A DNA stretch of 64,000 bases from Atopsyche davidsoni (taxonomy: Eukaryota; Arthropoda; Insecta; Trichoptera; Hydrobiosidae). Positions 1 through 14,700 of this stretch are shown one piece after another (the first letter of the stretch is position 1; each line of letters starts with the position of its first letter). The notes beneath the pieces are model-generated. The model ran no database searches, had not been told where the DNA came from, and saw only the letters and a list, made by a program, of their open reading frames with translations. A program made the position numbers and the translations under genes. The stretch covers positions 15,043,501-15,107,500 of the forward strand of contig JAILWY010000018.1 in the NCBI GenBank assembly GCA_022113835.1. Direction: 5' to 3'.

Positions 1-604
1 AGTGACAGCATTGGGCTATAACTGCGAAAGTCGTAAAAGAGTCATCTAGCAGCAATATAATTGATGAAAGTATATCACTTAAGTGACTTTTTACAGATGG
101 AGTATATTTTATAAATCGCCACAGTGAAACATGTTCATTTAAAAAAGGTAAAGATACACAAATCTTTTTGTAATAATACTGTAATTGAATCCTCATAATT
201 TTATTAAAAACCTGTTTCTGATTTTATGTGACATGTTGGATAAATTTGTGCAAAATACTAAATAAAGTTTACGGAATAATAATAAAAAGTATTTTAAGTG
301 AAGCGTGCATATTCTGAATAAATATAAAATGTAGCCTATTAGTAGTTTCTTTTACTAATTCTCGGAATGTACTATGCTTTTACTGGAGAAAAAACGAATT
401 TTTCAAGAGAAAATACGATAATTTGACACACATAAATTGAGAGTAACAATGCGTAAAGGTTAATTCTTTCTCGGAAAATAAAAAAAACCACCTCTTAATA
501 AACAAAGCATATATGGCTCGAATAATAGATGGGTTCTTATACAGTTACCGTCTTTTTTATGATACTTGTTAAGGCAATGCATCATCCAGTTTTGATTTAA
601 TTTG

Positions 605-608
<4 letters not shown>
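1..608. other. AT-rich DNA, nothing recognised
   Basis: Low-complexity AT-rich sequence leading into a (TA)n array. I see no coding-like frame, RNA gene or element end. Confidence 0.6.
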
Positions 609-2754
<2,146 letters not shown>

Positions 2755-2945
2755 CCGTATTTATTCGGGGAGAGCTCTCGCCGCTCTCCGGCGGGAGTCA
2801 CGTAGTCCTGCGGTCAGTCGCCCGCAAAAATAAAGCATTAAGTCTCGAGGCTTCAATAACCGGGGATTTATAGTTCCTTTCGGCACGAACAGACGGGGAT
2901 CCCGGCGCAAATCAAAACTCCTCTGGGAATCGTGACAGAAGAATG
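2755..2945. promoter_or_regulatory. GC-rich island, putative regulatory element
   Basis: A sharply bounded block of balanced base composition in AT-rich surroundings. It contains ATTA, CAATAA and GATTTATAG cores of the kind bound by homeodomain and Caudal/Abd-B-class proteins, mixed with GC-rich stretches. The minus strand is open for about 50 codons here, preceded by a pyrimidine-rich tract ending in CCCAG, so a small exon is an alternative. I infer a cis-regulatory element from composition only; conservation cannot be seen in one genome. Confidence 0.35.
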
Positions 2946-3339
2946 AAATCGAAATAAGAATGAATGTAAACAAGTAAGGGCTTAGGTTGGGAACCTTCTC
3001 AAAAACAGTATTTGTTTACTATGTTTATGTAAATATCTGCTACAATAAATAAAAACGATACGTTTACATTTATATACGTATAAATTTAAATTGACAAATC
3101 GAAAATGTGTTGAGGTTGCTTACGCAAATCGTGGAAACATTTGCTGCAAAAAACGTAAAATATTTTCATAAGACTTCCCCTTTCCTCGTATCCAATTCTT
3201 AAAATTCACAAGATGTTTTCGAGAGTGACTTTTTGTAATGGGTTGAGTTGATATATTTTGTTTGAGTTGATAGCTCTCGTATACTTTTTAATAATATATA
3301 TTAATTTTTTGTTTTATGTAGAAATGTAGTCTTGAGTAC

Positions 3340-3435
3340 CTAGAAGGACTGAAGGGCGCGCCGTGACGGCACCCCCAGGCGGGGGCGGGTTTCCGACTCA
3401 ATGCGGTATGAGCCAGCCAAGAGTGACAACTCGGA
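3340..3435. promoter_or_regulatory. GC-rich island
   Basis: About 95 bp with a G/C-heavy core around 3355-3395 (GGCGCGCC, CCCCCAGGCGGGGGCGGG), flanked by ordinary AT-rich DNA. The GGGGGCGGG run resembles an Sp1/KLF-type GC box. The function is inferred. Confidence 0.3.
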
Positions 3436-4137
3436 ATTCTATTGTATATACGTAAAGAAATATTCGATTTAGGTATTTCGATACAGAAGTGTTTTACACA
3501 GATATTATGAATATTCAATAATTTCGGTAGAATTATAAAACGAATTTATAATAAAATATGAAAGAACTCAAAGGTTAATATAAAGACGAAAGAAATATAA
3601 TTTATTGAATTTAAAACAATAAACCCTTTTATATTCTCAAGTTCGGGGAGATATACTTTTCTCAAATTTAAGACACGTTATCTCAAGTACAATGGTTATA
3701 TCTGTACACTCACCGAAAGCAAAAATGTATGCGGGCTTCAATTAATTTCAAGAAAATCTTGAGTTCAAGGCAAAACGTAAGATTTGTTGTTCGTAAGCAT
3801 CGAACCTAAATTTTCACTGCCAGTTGTTCGTATAACACTGCGCAATATCAGCTTTATTTTTTTATTAAGCTCAGTTCAATTTCGTCGCTATCCTTTTCAT
3901 ATCTGCAGGTATTCACATTTATCACGATTTTTTATAAAAAAATAAGATTTATAGTTAGCGGTGAAAATTATGTATCAGTAAAGGTGTGTCAATTGTTAAT
4001 GGTGTAATTAGTTATTAAAGAAAAATCAATATTTTTATCGTCGCTGCTTTAGTAATGACATAAAGCAGACGCAAAAAATGAGAATTAAAATTCAATGCAA
4101 TTACGTTAAAGAATCATAAATTAACTTAATGAAGATA
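3436..4137. other. AT-rich DNA, nothing recognised
   Basis: AT-rich spacer without a coding-like frame or repeat I can name. Confidence 0.5.
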
Positions 4138-4262
4138 GCATGGGCCTTGGTAATTGCGCCGCGTCGGAGAGACCGGCCGGCATGGGCGTGCTCGCTACAG
4201 AACCTCCTCTACTTGACACCTCGTTAGCACTGAAGGGTCTACAGAGGATTCCCGACTGAACA
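4138..4262. promoter_or_regulatory. GC-rich island with homeodomain core
   Basis: About 125 bp including GGTAATTGCGCCG, a homeodomain core fused to a GC-rich flank, then GACCGGCCGGC. All frames are interrupted over the block, so coding is less likely than a regulatory element. Confidence 0.33.
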
Positions 4263-5404
4263 GTAAAAGCTAAGATATAAACTTATCGAAAGAAAATAAC
4301 CAATGCTTGAGTAACATAAAACCATCCGAAATTATACCACATAACTTTTTATTACACCTACTCATGACCAATCTGAAATGCTTATGCAACAAGCGCAATG
4401 AATTTGCTTGGAGCTGGCTAAACACGCAGCGACACAATATTCAACATATTTGCAGTAAACTATAGTCTTCCTTTATCTTTTGTGATTTTTTATGGTTTTC
4501 CCTAAGTAAATGACGCAAAAGAAGACACTATTGGCTAGGTACCATAAGGTTGTTAGTTGTATCGCAGCGAGTGAAGCCGACCCCAAGGTAACATGCATAT
4601 AAATAAATACAATATACATATTAGATAATCCAATGAAATTACTCCCCGATATAAATTTTTATGCAAATGTATTGTTTAGTATTTCATTACAAAAAATGGT
4701 ATCGGTCATAATGTGTAATGTGTCTGGCGAGCTGGTATTTTGATATAGTAGATTTTATTACATAAAAAAATGCATCTATACAAATAGCAGAGATAATATC
4801 CGGAATGATTTTTATGCGGTCTGAATGTGGAATGGCAAAAAGTAGTTCAGGTAAAAAACAAGAATCTTGTTTAATTGAATTATGGTTTATTATAAATTTA
4901 CTGAATGTAAGAAACTTAAATAAAAATTGTACGAGATCAAATTGAACAAATTCTTTTATTATTTGGCTAATAAGTTAACATTTATTATTCAATGAGTTTT
5001 TTATTTTATTTTTCTCAAAAAGAACAAATGTTGATATATTATAAGATTTAATACAGAGTTCAATTGACTAATAAATCTTCATAAATATATTTTTTTAAAT
5101 TAACAGTAGAGGTTTTTTCTTGTAATAAACAAAAGATTTTTTTGTGAGGAAAAAAAATTACAATTGTAAAATACTTTTTCATATATTTCACATTTCTAAA
5201 TTTATATGACTATTTACGTACTAAGCGACTTTGATTACAAGGTTTGATCGTTATCCACAAAGAAATATTAAAAGTAATTATACGTTTAATAATGGATAAA
5301 GCACAACGCAGAAACTATTTCTATTATCATAATTCGGATTAGATTCAAAAAACAATTAAAAGTTCTTTTATCGGTAATTGTGGTGATATGTATGTATTAT
5401 ATAA
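4263..5404. other. AT-rich DNA, nothing recognised
   Basis: Over 1 kb of AT-rich sequence with many A and T runs. No gene or repeat is recognised. Confidence 0.5.
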
Positions 5405-5512
5405 GAAATGGCCGGCTTAACGGAACGGCCTTTTTAAAGTATAAAAGGCAATTAACCCGGAGCCATGCTGGCGTGGTACTATTCGAGTGGCATGTGCATG
5501 CTCTGGAAATGT
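5405..5512. promoter_or_regulatory. GC-rich island
   Basis: A block with a GGCCGGC...ACGGCC inverted motif, a CAATTAACCC homeodomain-type core and paired GCATGTGCATGC near 5491-5502. Putative regulatory element by composition and motif density. Confidence 0.3.
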
Positions 5513-7729
5513 TATTTAATTACTTTTACTATAAAATATATTAAAAAATGTAAGATCAAAAAAATATATATATCGAATGTAATAATTTATCATTTAAACA
5601 ATAGTTGGATGTAGGTTTCCATAGTATTTACTGTGGTTATTAATATACTTTCTACAAGCATATTTTTGTAAAACATGAACAGCATTGGCAGTGAAAACGT
5701 GTTGTTATTATTTATAAAAATCTAATCATAAAGCATTATTTTTGTTCGATACGAACAATCTTCGTTTTGGTTTAAAATTTTAAATAAAATTGTTATAACT
5801 TAATAAATTTATGACCTGAATGTTATTAGAATAAGGACCATTACATTGCAGTTCTAAATTATTGACATAGTAGACAGGATACGTCTCGAACCGCTGGTTT
5901 GTTTTATGTGTAAACCGCAAAAAAATCTGATAGTTATGAGCATGATTGTATTTGCCCTGCAATTATGTGTACGTGAAGTCTCTAAGGTGATCATTTTATC
6001 GGAATGCTGTTAACATTTACATTTGGTATAGACGGATTCATTTACAGTTACTGTGAGAATGGCTTTGTAAAAAATATCAATAACCAATACTCGGATTGAA
6101 AAGTTATTCTTGGAAATAAAAGTATATGTACTTTTTTGCATAAGTATCAAAATTGTATTTTTATATTACCGAACAAATACAATAGGTGTAATTTTTTTAA
6201 TAAACTCATGGTTTAAAATATTTTCCCTATATTCCTATATATGTCATATATTGCAAGAACAAACAACGCCTCGAATTTATTACTTGAATATTTGAGAGTT
6301 TGAATAAATAAAAAAAGAGGAAATAAAAAAATAACATGTAAATATGATGGATGTTTTACATCGGAAAAAGTGTTTTCCGTAAAAACAAGGGTTTAAGGTT
6401 TGTTGTATCAAGTTAGAAAAATATATTTATTTATATGAAAAACATTTTTTATGAATAATACATAAACTAAAAAATAAAGACAAAATTCACTTCTAACAAA
6501 ATTGTTATTTTAAAACTGAACGCAGTAATAGAAATTTGAAAATATTTTGTTTGTTTGTTTAAGTAGAGATATATAATTTAAAAAAAAAACATGTTATTTA
6601 TTTGGAACACATACATTAAGATATACGTAGTAGGTCATTTTGTGTGAAAAATAAGACCAATTTTAGATATTTTTCATAACTGGTGATTTAGCGTATTTCA
6701 TACGCAATGTGCACAGAAATTGTTTTGTTTTCGAGTCGAAAATGGGGCAAGCACTTTGAAAAGCTCTATTATAGGTTTTCGAAGAATTTTCACTTCATTC
6801 AAACTTCTATTCAGCCCATCATGTTAAAGGAAGTATTGAATTTTCACAAAAATAATAAATGTCGCGTGTCGACTCCTTCATCCGGGCACGTCCTGCGCTA
6901 GGCGCGCCGTTTGTAGTATTATATTGACATTTGGATCTTAATGTTTCATGAATACATATAATTAAAAGCTTTATTGGCTTAAACGCTATCTCGGGAAAGT
7001 CTCATTGAAAGATTTTTATTTATATTAAAGGGAAATAACTCTAAAACGAACACAAAGAATAGATCAATTGAAAGCAACCGGCTTTGAAATTTATTAAATT
7101 TGATTGTGGTTTATTGTATTTTAAGTAAGTTTTGTTATTATTATTTATTTCAAAATTATAAGAGTGTTAATTTATAAATGACTCATTGTTTGTTTATAAT
7201 AGCATTTATTTAAACAGTTTTTTAAGCGGCTATTTATTTTTCTTACTTGGAGGTTACAATGAGACATTATGGAATCAACAAAGAAGTGTAAAAACGTGTA
7301 TTATCTATTTGTCAATGACATGTTTACATAACTCTACACATTTACACGTCAAAAAATGAATTCTACAGTGATTGCGTTTGAATCATTATATATTACAACA
7401 CTAATATTTCTTTACGTTTCATGAGTTTTCGATAATCTAAGAAGTATTTCTTTTATTAGTATCTTACATATTTTTTTTAAGATGAGTATGATGCCTTAAT
7501 ACAATTTAGACAAGCAGATAATCGATTATTTTTGAACACTGAAACTACATTAAAAAATGCCCATTTTTTGTTTATCAGAATTATAATGGGAATGAATTTT
7601 GATTAAATATCAAATACACTACAAATCTGAAGTTAAAAAACGTAAACTTTTAAACCGATCGGACTCGTTAAAAAAACGATATATATAATTTTTTCATTGT
7701 AAAATATTGTGTTGCGCTTCATTAATGAT
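5513..7729. other. AT-rich DNA, nothing recognised
   Basis: Long AT-rich stretch. Only 6865-6915 rises in GC (GTCGACTCC, CGGGCACG, GGCGCGCC). Small frames here look like chance readings. Confidence 0.5.
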
Positions 7730-7755
7730 ATTGTGATGTCAAATGGTGACTCCGA

Positions 7756-7977
7756 ATGGGTGGCGGCGCATCTCTGAAGGCCGCTAATGGCCCGGAGCCG
7801 GAGCGAGGAGCGCCGCGACCAGCTCCCGAGGAGATTCATCGTCTTGTCGGCGGCCGGCGGACTATTTCAGCGTCCGAGAGAAATTTATTGGCAGCAAATT
7901 TTTCTTTGGGTCAAATGCCAGGCTCAATAAATCAAGGTGTCTTCGAGTTTTTTATAGACGTTAATTCGTTGTGTTAA
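7756..7977 (+). CDS. small ORF, 73 codons, possible N-myristoylation signal
   Basis: Unrecognised small ORF with a true ATG, in a GC-rich island that starts near 7735. The protein begins MGGGASLK. Gly2 with Ser6 fits the classical N-myristoylation consensus, which in known proteins directs membrane attachment. Residues about 10-35 are Pro/Glu/Arg-rich; the last 30 are more hydrophobic and end in Cys. An upstream ATG at 7738 in another frame gives 13 codons that overlap this start, which would lower its translation. A pyrimidine tract ending in TTTCAG lies near 7863-7868, so the downstream part could instead be a spliced exon. A GC-rich island stays open by chance more easily than its surroundings. 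Coding status is uncertain and function unknown. Confidence 0.22.
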   Translation: MGGGASLKAANGPEPERGAPRPAPEEIHRLVGGRRTISASERNLLAANFSLGQMPGSINQGVFEFFIDVNSLC

Positions 7978-8214
7978 AAACCACGCGTGTGCGATGCTAA
8001 ATCAAGACGGCGGATGGTTTTATGAGTTTTGTATTAGATTTTTTTCACGCAAAATTAACAGATATTTATTAATACGCCAAGATAACTAATGCTTCATCGG
8101 ATATGAATGCCAGATTTGCTTGCAGCGTTTTGTATATATTATTTGTGTTTTAAAAAAAATAATGACATCTTAATATTCTAATATGATTAGGCACATTAGT
8201 TCATATATAGAAGA

Positions 8215-8365
8215 TGATTTAAAGAAACTCAGAAAAATATCACCGTGATTTGTGTGGGATTTGAACCCACATCCCCTGGTTTACATGACCGGTGTACTAA
8301 CGAATCACTTCCGTTTATCGAGAATTTTTAACAATCATACTCTACATATGAATCAATGTGCCCAG
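8215..8365 (-). mobile_element. tRNA-derived SINE copy
   Basis: On the minus strand this has a degenerate tRNA-like head: a B-box-like GGGTTCAAATCC near 8256-8268 and an upstream A-box remnant. Sequence flanking the head (TTAAAGAAACTC, AGAATTTTTAACAATCATA) recurs at 51050-51220 with the same order and orientation, so the two are copies of one family. Stem pairing is too poor for a functional tRNA. Confidence 0.7.
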
Positions 8366-8770
8366 GCCAACCAATATTTGGTAATAATATAATAAACCCG
8401 TAATGGGTATTAGATACGCATCTGATTGACGTTTAATAAAAAAAAATCGACATATGTATCTTAATATTCATTTTTGACAGTAAACTCGGCCTTTAAAACA
8501 ACTTTTTTTGATTGGGTGGTTTCTTTTAAGTTACAGAGGTGCAGCACACCTGAACATAAACACGATTTTCGACTGTCAACAAGTATTTTTCATACATTGT
8601 TTGAAAAATGTATAAATTATTTTGCGACTTTTCTGCTTTGAGCGGATGTATATGTAAATATATATACTAACGCTAGTTATTTAAATATAAAATAGTGTTC
8701 ACAAATGCTTGTAATGAAATGTACAAATCACGTCAATTTCGCTCAATGGGATTTTCTTTCATTTTTTTAG

Positions 8771-8984
8771 CGTCGGCGCCAAGTGCCCGAGCCGGGGTCT
8801 GCCGCGGCGCAAATTGACGAGTGCCTGTGACTGGCGCCCCAGCCCTCGTGGATTGTGATTTACGAAGGTTGCCGCCATGTATTACCGGAAATGGTTTCTT
8901 TTATACGCCTTTTGTTTTTGGACAACTCTCACGGAGACAAACGGCCAACAGAACATCTTTATTTGACTAGTGCCCGTTTCTGGC
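8771..8984 (+). other. exon-like block bounded by strong splice signals
   Basis: A T-rich tract ending TTTTTTTAG immediately precedes this GC-rich 214-nt block, and it ends TCTGGC followed by a near-consensus donor GTAAGTAA at 8985. All three frames contain a stop, so it cannot be coding throughout. It could be a 5'-UTR exon carrying the small ORF at 8877, or a regulatory island that resembles an exon. The first 60 bases are CpG-rich (GCGTCGGCGCC, CCGCGGCGC). Confidence 0.3.
8877..8966 (+). CDS. short ORF with signal-peptide-like start, 29 codons
   Basis: The ATG sits in GCCGCCATG, an ideal initiation context. The predicted peptide starts MYYRKWFLLYAFCFW: a short basic n-region, a hydrophobic core of about 12 residues, then TETNGQQ as a polar region, as in a secretory signal. 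The frame stops at TGA (8964-8966), 18 nt before the splice donor at 8985, so in this sequence it does not run into the next exon. It could be a secreted micropeptide, an upstream ORF in a leader exon, or the decayed first coding exon of a secreted or membrane protein. I do not recognise the family. Confidence 0.25.
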   Translation: MYYRKWFLLYAFCFWTTLTETNGQQNIFI

Positions 8985-8990
8985 GTAAGT

Positions 8991-10718
8991 AATTGTCAGT
9001 TTAGGCAATCCGGAGTTTATTGGTCATCTCTTGCTGAACATCACGGCACAGTTTGCCAACTGTTTGGCAAAAAGATAAACCTGAAAAAGTCGTGTGTAAT
9101 AGTTCTGTTTTTTTCTCTCTCTAAAGTTACGTATTCTATTTATAAAACATTTACGTGTAGACCAAAAAGGCTAAAATATAAATTTACAATTAAGTTCTAG
9201 GTAGGTCTTCTAATATTGTATATCTGACGGTAAAAAAACATGATGTTTTATGTAAACATTCAATTGTATGTTTACTAATCGTCTGAATAAATTGGTCTAA
9301 AATTTACTGATTTTATATATATAAAGGAATGATGGACGTTTCTCAATAACAAGTCATTTGTTATAACAAGGGTTTATTTTTAATAGCCATCTTAATCACA
9401 CGGCAGTATTGATTACATTTGCGAAACAGGGAATATTGAATATTGATTTCTAAAACGTAGAGGTAATAAGTTGATATTTGCTTTATTTCGGTTTTATCTC
9501 TTGTTTGTTTATTTGGCTCCGTACAATAATTGACCCTTTATGTAATTATTAATTAATCTCTAAGCGCGTGATCTCAGATCATATTAACGAGCATATTATA
9601 CGGAATGAAGAAAATAACAAAAAAGAGTGAGTCATTTGTTTATCAATTCTACTGAAACTAACAATTTTTGACCTCTTTTTTCCAGACAAATTTAGAAAAA
9701 TTAAGTATGATCTACTTTCATCACTTTATTATAAGTATAAGTTTTTATCGTTTAAATATATTTTTGATTGATATAAATATTGAGTTTGATAGTATATCTT
9801 AATAACCTGTGTAAAAAAAAGTATTACGATAATATTGTTTTCATGGTAATAGATATTTTTTAAATTTAGACACAAAATCATTTTATTAAAATGATTTAGT
9901 GTTATTCAAATTCATATTAAAAAAGAATACGTTTTTACAGTGACAATACCATTTTTTTTTTAATAATTGATTTAATTACTTGATGGCGTTCATCATGTAA
10001 ACAAAATGAAGTCCAATTAATTATATATTTGGTTTTCTGAAAAACTATTTGCTAACAAAAATGCATTGTATGATTTTTAATAGAAATTTATTTTAAAATA
10101 TCGAGGTATGAATTCAAAATCTTAATTAAAAAATTACCGTTTATAAAATCCTTTGAAATAAATATCGTTTAAGATAAAGAAAAGTTAACTTTAATACTAC
10201 TATTCAGAATTTTTTATTTCTTAATATTAATTAATTTTAATATTTCAAATACTATGAGAAATAATTTTGGATACAAATGAATATTACAACATAACTATAA
10301 AAAATATGTGACTATATTACAAGTTCCAAGATTGATATTTTAAGACTCTGCCTATTGTCTTTCTAGTGTTTATTTATATTAACTGAATAGACTATTAAAC
10401 CCAGCATCTGAGCTGTAACAAAAAAAGAAAATTAGACCGCAATTATTTTCACAAAAATACAAACGTAAACCAATTTCTTGCCGTAGGTGTATAAGTACTA
10501 AAAGGCGAGTGGTAAAATTTATGACACATTAAACAGGTCTAAATTAGTCTTAATGGCATACTTCATCTTTCGTTATTAGATTAGAGAATATTTAGATGAT
10601 TTAATTTCAATTATACTTACAGTTGCTGATAATTAGCGATCTTAGCAAATAACATTTAAACAGTATTTCTTAAACGCTATAATCATGTTGTAAATATGTA
10701 TTTATTTATAACTATAAA
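8991..10718. other. AT-rich DNA, nothing recognised
   Basis: AT-rich spacer with many A/T homopolymers. No coding-like frame or repeat family recognised. Confidence 0.5.
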
Positions 10719-10809
10719 TATTATATATATATATATATATTTATATATATGTGTTTTTTAAAAATTTTATAAATGTATTGTTATAAATATATATTATATA
10801 AATATATTT

Positions 10810-10895
<86 letters not shown>

Positions 10896-10913
10896 GTTTA
10901 TATGTATATATAT
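10719..10913. repeat. imperfect (TA)n microsatellite
   Basis: About 195 bp of TA repeats with TTTTAAAAATTTTATAAATG and TATATG interruptions. Tyr/Ile-rich frames across it are artefacts. Confidence 0.95.
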
Positions 10914-11250
10914 AGTTCTCGGTTACGGTTCTCAGTATTCATTCCTGCCGCATAAGTGTAATGAGGTTATCTGCTTTTGGCATAGAAGTTCCTTTGATGT
11001 TATTTCGTCTTGATTTGTTAGGCAGAGTGGTCCCTTTAAATTTTTTTAGTGAAAAGCTCGCAAAGTAAAATTAGACTTTTCCTTTTATGTTTGCTTCTTT
11101 AACATTTTTCAAAACAGCGAATACATTTTGCGAACCTGTCCACAAGTAGATTAACTTCTCGGTAAGGTATAAACGGCAATCTGCTACCAGTGTGACCTTC
11201 CTTTTGGGTTGATTGTGTAGCACCGACCTTATCGACCCTCCCCTTAAATG
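10914..11250. promoter_or_regulatory. moderately GC-richer stretch
   Basis: Two slightly GC-richer patches (about 10915-10990 and 11140-11250) with motifs such as GATTAACTT and GGTTGATTGTG. They are weak candidates for regulatory sequence; no coding frame persists. Confidence 0.2.
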
Positions 11251-13404
11251 CTTTATATTTTCAAAATTAGCTAAAAGCTACAATGTCCTTGTTAGAACCT
11301 GATTACTACATACTTACGTAATTAGCTTGTCCTTTGTCTTGGATTCGTTAGTATCTAATTGGTTTACAGGTCATTTAGCTTTGCAACAATTAATTTTATA
11401 TGAAGCTTATTTTATGTGAAGCTATGAGTGGCTTACTTCGTTTCATTCAATACTTGTTCACCTATTCTAATTAACACATTTACTACTTTATCAAATATGA
11501 CGGATTTAAATAAGTTTTATTTTGTTGTATGTGTTTGCTTGATTTTATAGAGTATATGTGTTTAAGCTTTATATATATTCTTCATTACGTAGGTTTGAAA
11601 TTTTCGTAAGAGTTCAAAATTATTTAACCTTACTTTACAGGCCATAGATTTGTTTTCGAGCGTTGTATTTTTATTCCACACAGCTTTACTTTTAATTATA
11701 CATGGTTTTATTAATGTGACTTAAATCTATTATATATAAATAATTTTTTTAACATTTTATCTCGTTTGGTGTTGATGCTTGAATTAAAAGTTTTACTGTA
11801 TTAATTTTATATATTTAAACGTTAAGAGGATTTAATTTTTTGGAATTACAAAATCATAAATAATCTGCATATGCTTATAAAATGATGTTTAATGTTGTAA
11901 AATTCTTATTTTATTTGACTGTTGTAAACATAAATATAAATTTACAAATTTGTAAGAATTAATGAATTGTTACTTCACAGCTTTCGATCTAGAGACCATT
12001 GATTCGCCTTTCAATTAAAACCAGGAATTATGTCAAGTTTAATTATGTTGGGAGTTTACAAACAGACCACAAAGCAAAACGATGTTTCTATTATGTCGTT
12101 AGTTAACAAGTAGAATTTCTATTATATTTCTCTTTGACTATCAAATCCAATTGTATGAAACTAAGAAAAGTGATGCTTTCAAAATAGCCCAATTATATTT
12201 TGCGATAAAAGTAGCATTGAGATTAAAAAAGATTATTAGTCTTCCCTCTATAGTATCGTGTTTCCTTACAAAATTCAAAATTATGTATTGAATGTATCAA
12301 ATAAATAATCTTTGTGAATAATAGAAATGAGTATTATTTAAATTAAAAGAAAAAGTAAAAAAAAAAAAAATAATTTTTAGAGTACTTTTCTAGAGAGGTT
12401 ACTTTTGATATTTATGGTGAACTCCCATTTTTATAATTAATAATCATTCTACTGAACACCTGTTTTTATTTTTCATCTCATTCTTATTAACTCTTATTAA
12501 CTAAAATCTTTCTGCTTTTAACATAACGTAAAGGTTTTCTTAGCGTAGATTCGGTTTTTGCTTTACTGGAAAAATATGTTTGAAGTGTGATGTTTATCAT
12601 AAAGATTAAGTTGATTTCATATTTATAGATTTGGTTTTTTAATTTTAATTTTTTAAATTTTTTTCAAATAATGCATGGTTCTATGAGCTACCCTTCGTTA
12701 TTAAATTGTCAATTGCAATTAATGGCTTGCTTTGTCGTTTTCATTTTAGAATTTATAAAAGCTAATATAAATTTTCTTCATAATTTACCGTTTGGATTAT
12801 TTCGTCAAACATAGAGTGAAGATTCAGAACACGGCTTGAACTATTAAAAACTATAAAAATTCCACATTATATATAGATATCAACAATATTAGAATTTTTT
12901 CAATTTCGCAACATATTTTTCTCTTTTTAATGAAAAATACAGGATTCAGATAAATTCTTAAATAAATTTACTGCGTTTCGAAATGGCATCAAAATCAAAG
13001 AATTATTTTAATGTCCAACATTAAGTAATGAAAATAATATTATTTTTACATTATCCCGTTTAGTGGCGTGACTGAAGAGCCTTGCCGATGCTTATCTGAA
13101 ATAATAATATTTTACTTTCTATAAAATTTGCTGTTGACATTATAGTAAATAATGTCTTACAACACAAATGTTTCATGATGCGTCAAAAAAAAAATCATTG
13201 TCTAATTTTATAAAAATTATAATACTATATATATTTATTATCTACAAACGTATAAAATAACTAGAGAGTATCGATACGCGAAATTGAATTAAAAAAAACA
13301 TGATAAAGTTTTTAAATTTAAAAAAGTGTAACGATGACTTTTGAAATAATAGCAGATACATGTACTAAAAATTGAAGTGCATTTTCCGCTTTATAAACAG
13401 GTTA
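11251..13404. other. AT-rich DNA, nothing recognised
   Basis: Over 2 kb of AT-rich sequence with no recognisable gene, repeat family or structured element. Confidence 0.5.
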
Positions 13405-13635
13405 TTAAACTACCCCGCGACCCCCGCGGCGAGCCACTCTAAACTCACGGATTACAGGAAGAAAAAAAGGCGCTTCGCCATCATCAGCATAATAAGGCGA
13501 GTAAATCACCGTCTAAGCGTGCAGTTATGGCCAGATTAGCCGTCAGCGGGGCTAGAATGTGAATGAGATCCATCGCATCGTCTGCATACGACGGCGTCTA
13601 TGCAAAAGTGCCAGGGGTGTCGCGGTCTAAGATTT
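13405..13635. promoter_or_regulatory. GC-rich island with K50-homeodomain-like sites
   Basis: A 230-bp block opening with CCCCGCGACCCCCGCGGCG. It carries GGATTACAGG and CAGATTAGCC (GGATTA-type cores as bound by Otd/Bicoid-class homeodomains), plus GTAAATCACC. The surroundings are strongly AT-rich. No frame with splice sites stands out. I infer a cis-regulatory element. Confidence 0.37.
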
Positions 13636-14525
13636 TCAAGATATTCGTATTTTCTGAGACACACGTATAAAAATATTTGATTTAACAGCTTTCAATAGAA
13701 TATTTATAAATTTTTAAACAAGTTAAAAATATTTTTTTTCCATAAAAAAAAACTGTATATTCTTATTAGTTATTATTTTCGACAAACAAAAAAATATTAT
13801 CATGCTTTTTTAACAAATATATACTATTATATATATATAGAAATATTTAATTTCATACAATTTTTTATTTTGTGTATTTTGAAGTTTTTAACGCTTGCTT
13901 CTGGTAACTATTCAGTCATGTACCTGCTATAATATGATTAATAAAAAGACATAAAGCTATTATTATCACCGAGAAAAATTTATCTACGATAAAAATAAAA
14001 CTGAGTGTGTGGCAATGTAGTTATTAAGTGTTTATGTGTTATCAGAAAATAAGAGTTATTTTTATCGTTTTTATGAAAAAGAATTTCGGCTTTGAATATT
14101 TGCGCACTTTACTTCAATAATCATATTTTTTATTAATTCCTAAAAGAAGTTTTAAAAAAATCTGAATAATTCTATGCTATTTAATGAAAATTCTGTAAAC
14201 TTTTTGATGAACTATTTCAATGTTGAATAACGACTTAAAAATAATAATGTATAAAATGAGCTTAAATGAAAAAATAAAACCAAATCTTGATAACTCAAAA
14301 TGCGATTAGAATGCGTAATACGAAGAGTGAAAAATACAACGTTCTTTATAAAATAACAAGGTAAAAAAAACCTGTTTATAAAAGTAAAGGATCTGAACAA
14401 ATGATAGTAAATAAATAAAATAAAAAGTGATTGTCAAAATTAAGGGGAAAACCCATTGAAGTTTATCTCGATGGAAAACCCTCTCAGATGTGCCGAGGCT
14501 TGTATCGGCTAGGTTAGAGATAACA
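13636..14525. other. AT-rich DNA, nothing recognised
   Basis: AT-rich spacer; a minus-strand frame near 14212-14400 is at the length expected by chance. Confidence 0.45.
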
Positions 14526-14700
14526 AAGTAACAAATGGATGGCTTGTTGGCTCAGTGGTTGGAATAATGGATTCTTAATCGCAAGTTTGAAGGTCAAATC
14601 TCTTTCATTCACCAAATTCGAACATGCGACGTAGTTGGAAAATACACACCGGTGTATTTTGAGGAACGACGATTATCTGCGCAGACAATGCGCGTTTTTT
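14526..14700 (+). mobile_element. tRNA-derived SINE remnant, second family
   Basis: TTGGCTCAGTGG at about 14547-14559 matches an RNA polymerase III A box. A decayed B box, GGTCAAATCTC, follows at about 14592-14602, the right spacing for a tRNA-like head. A short inverted repeat AAAATACAC/GTGTATTTT (about 14639-14661) and a T-rich run end it. It differs from the SINEs at 8.2 and 51.1 kb. Confidence 0.6.
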
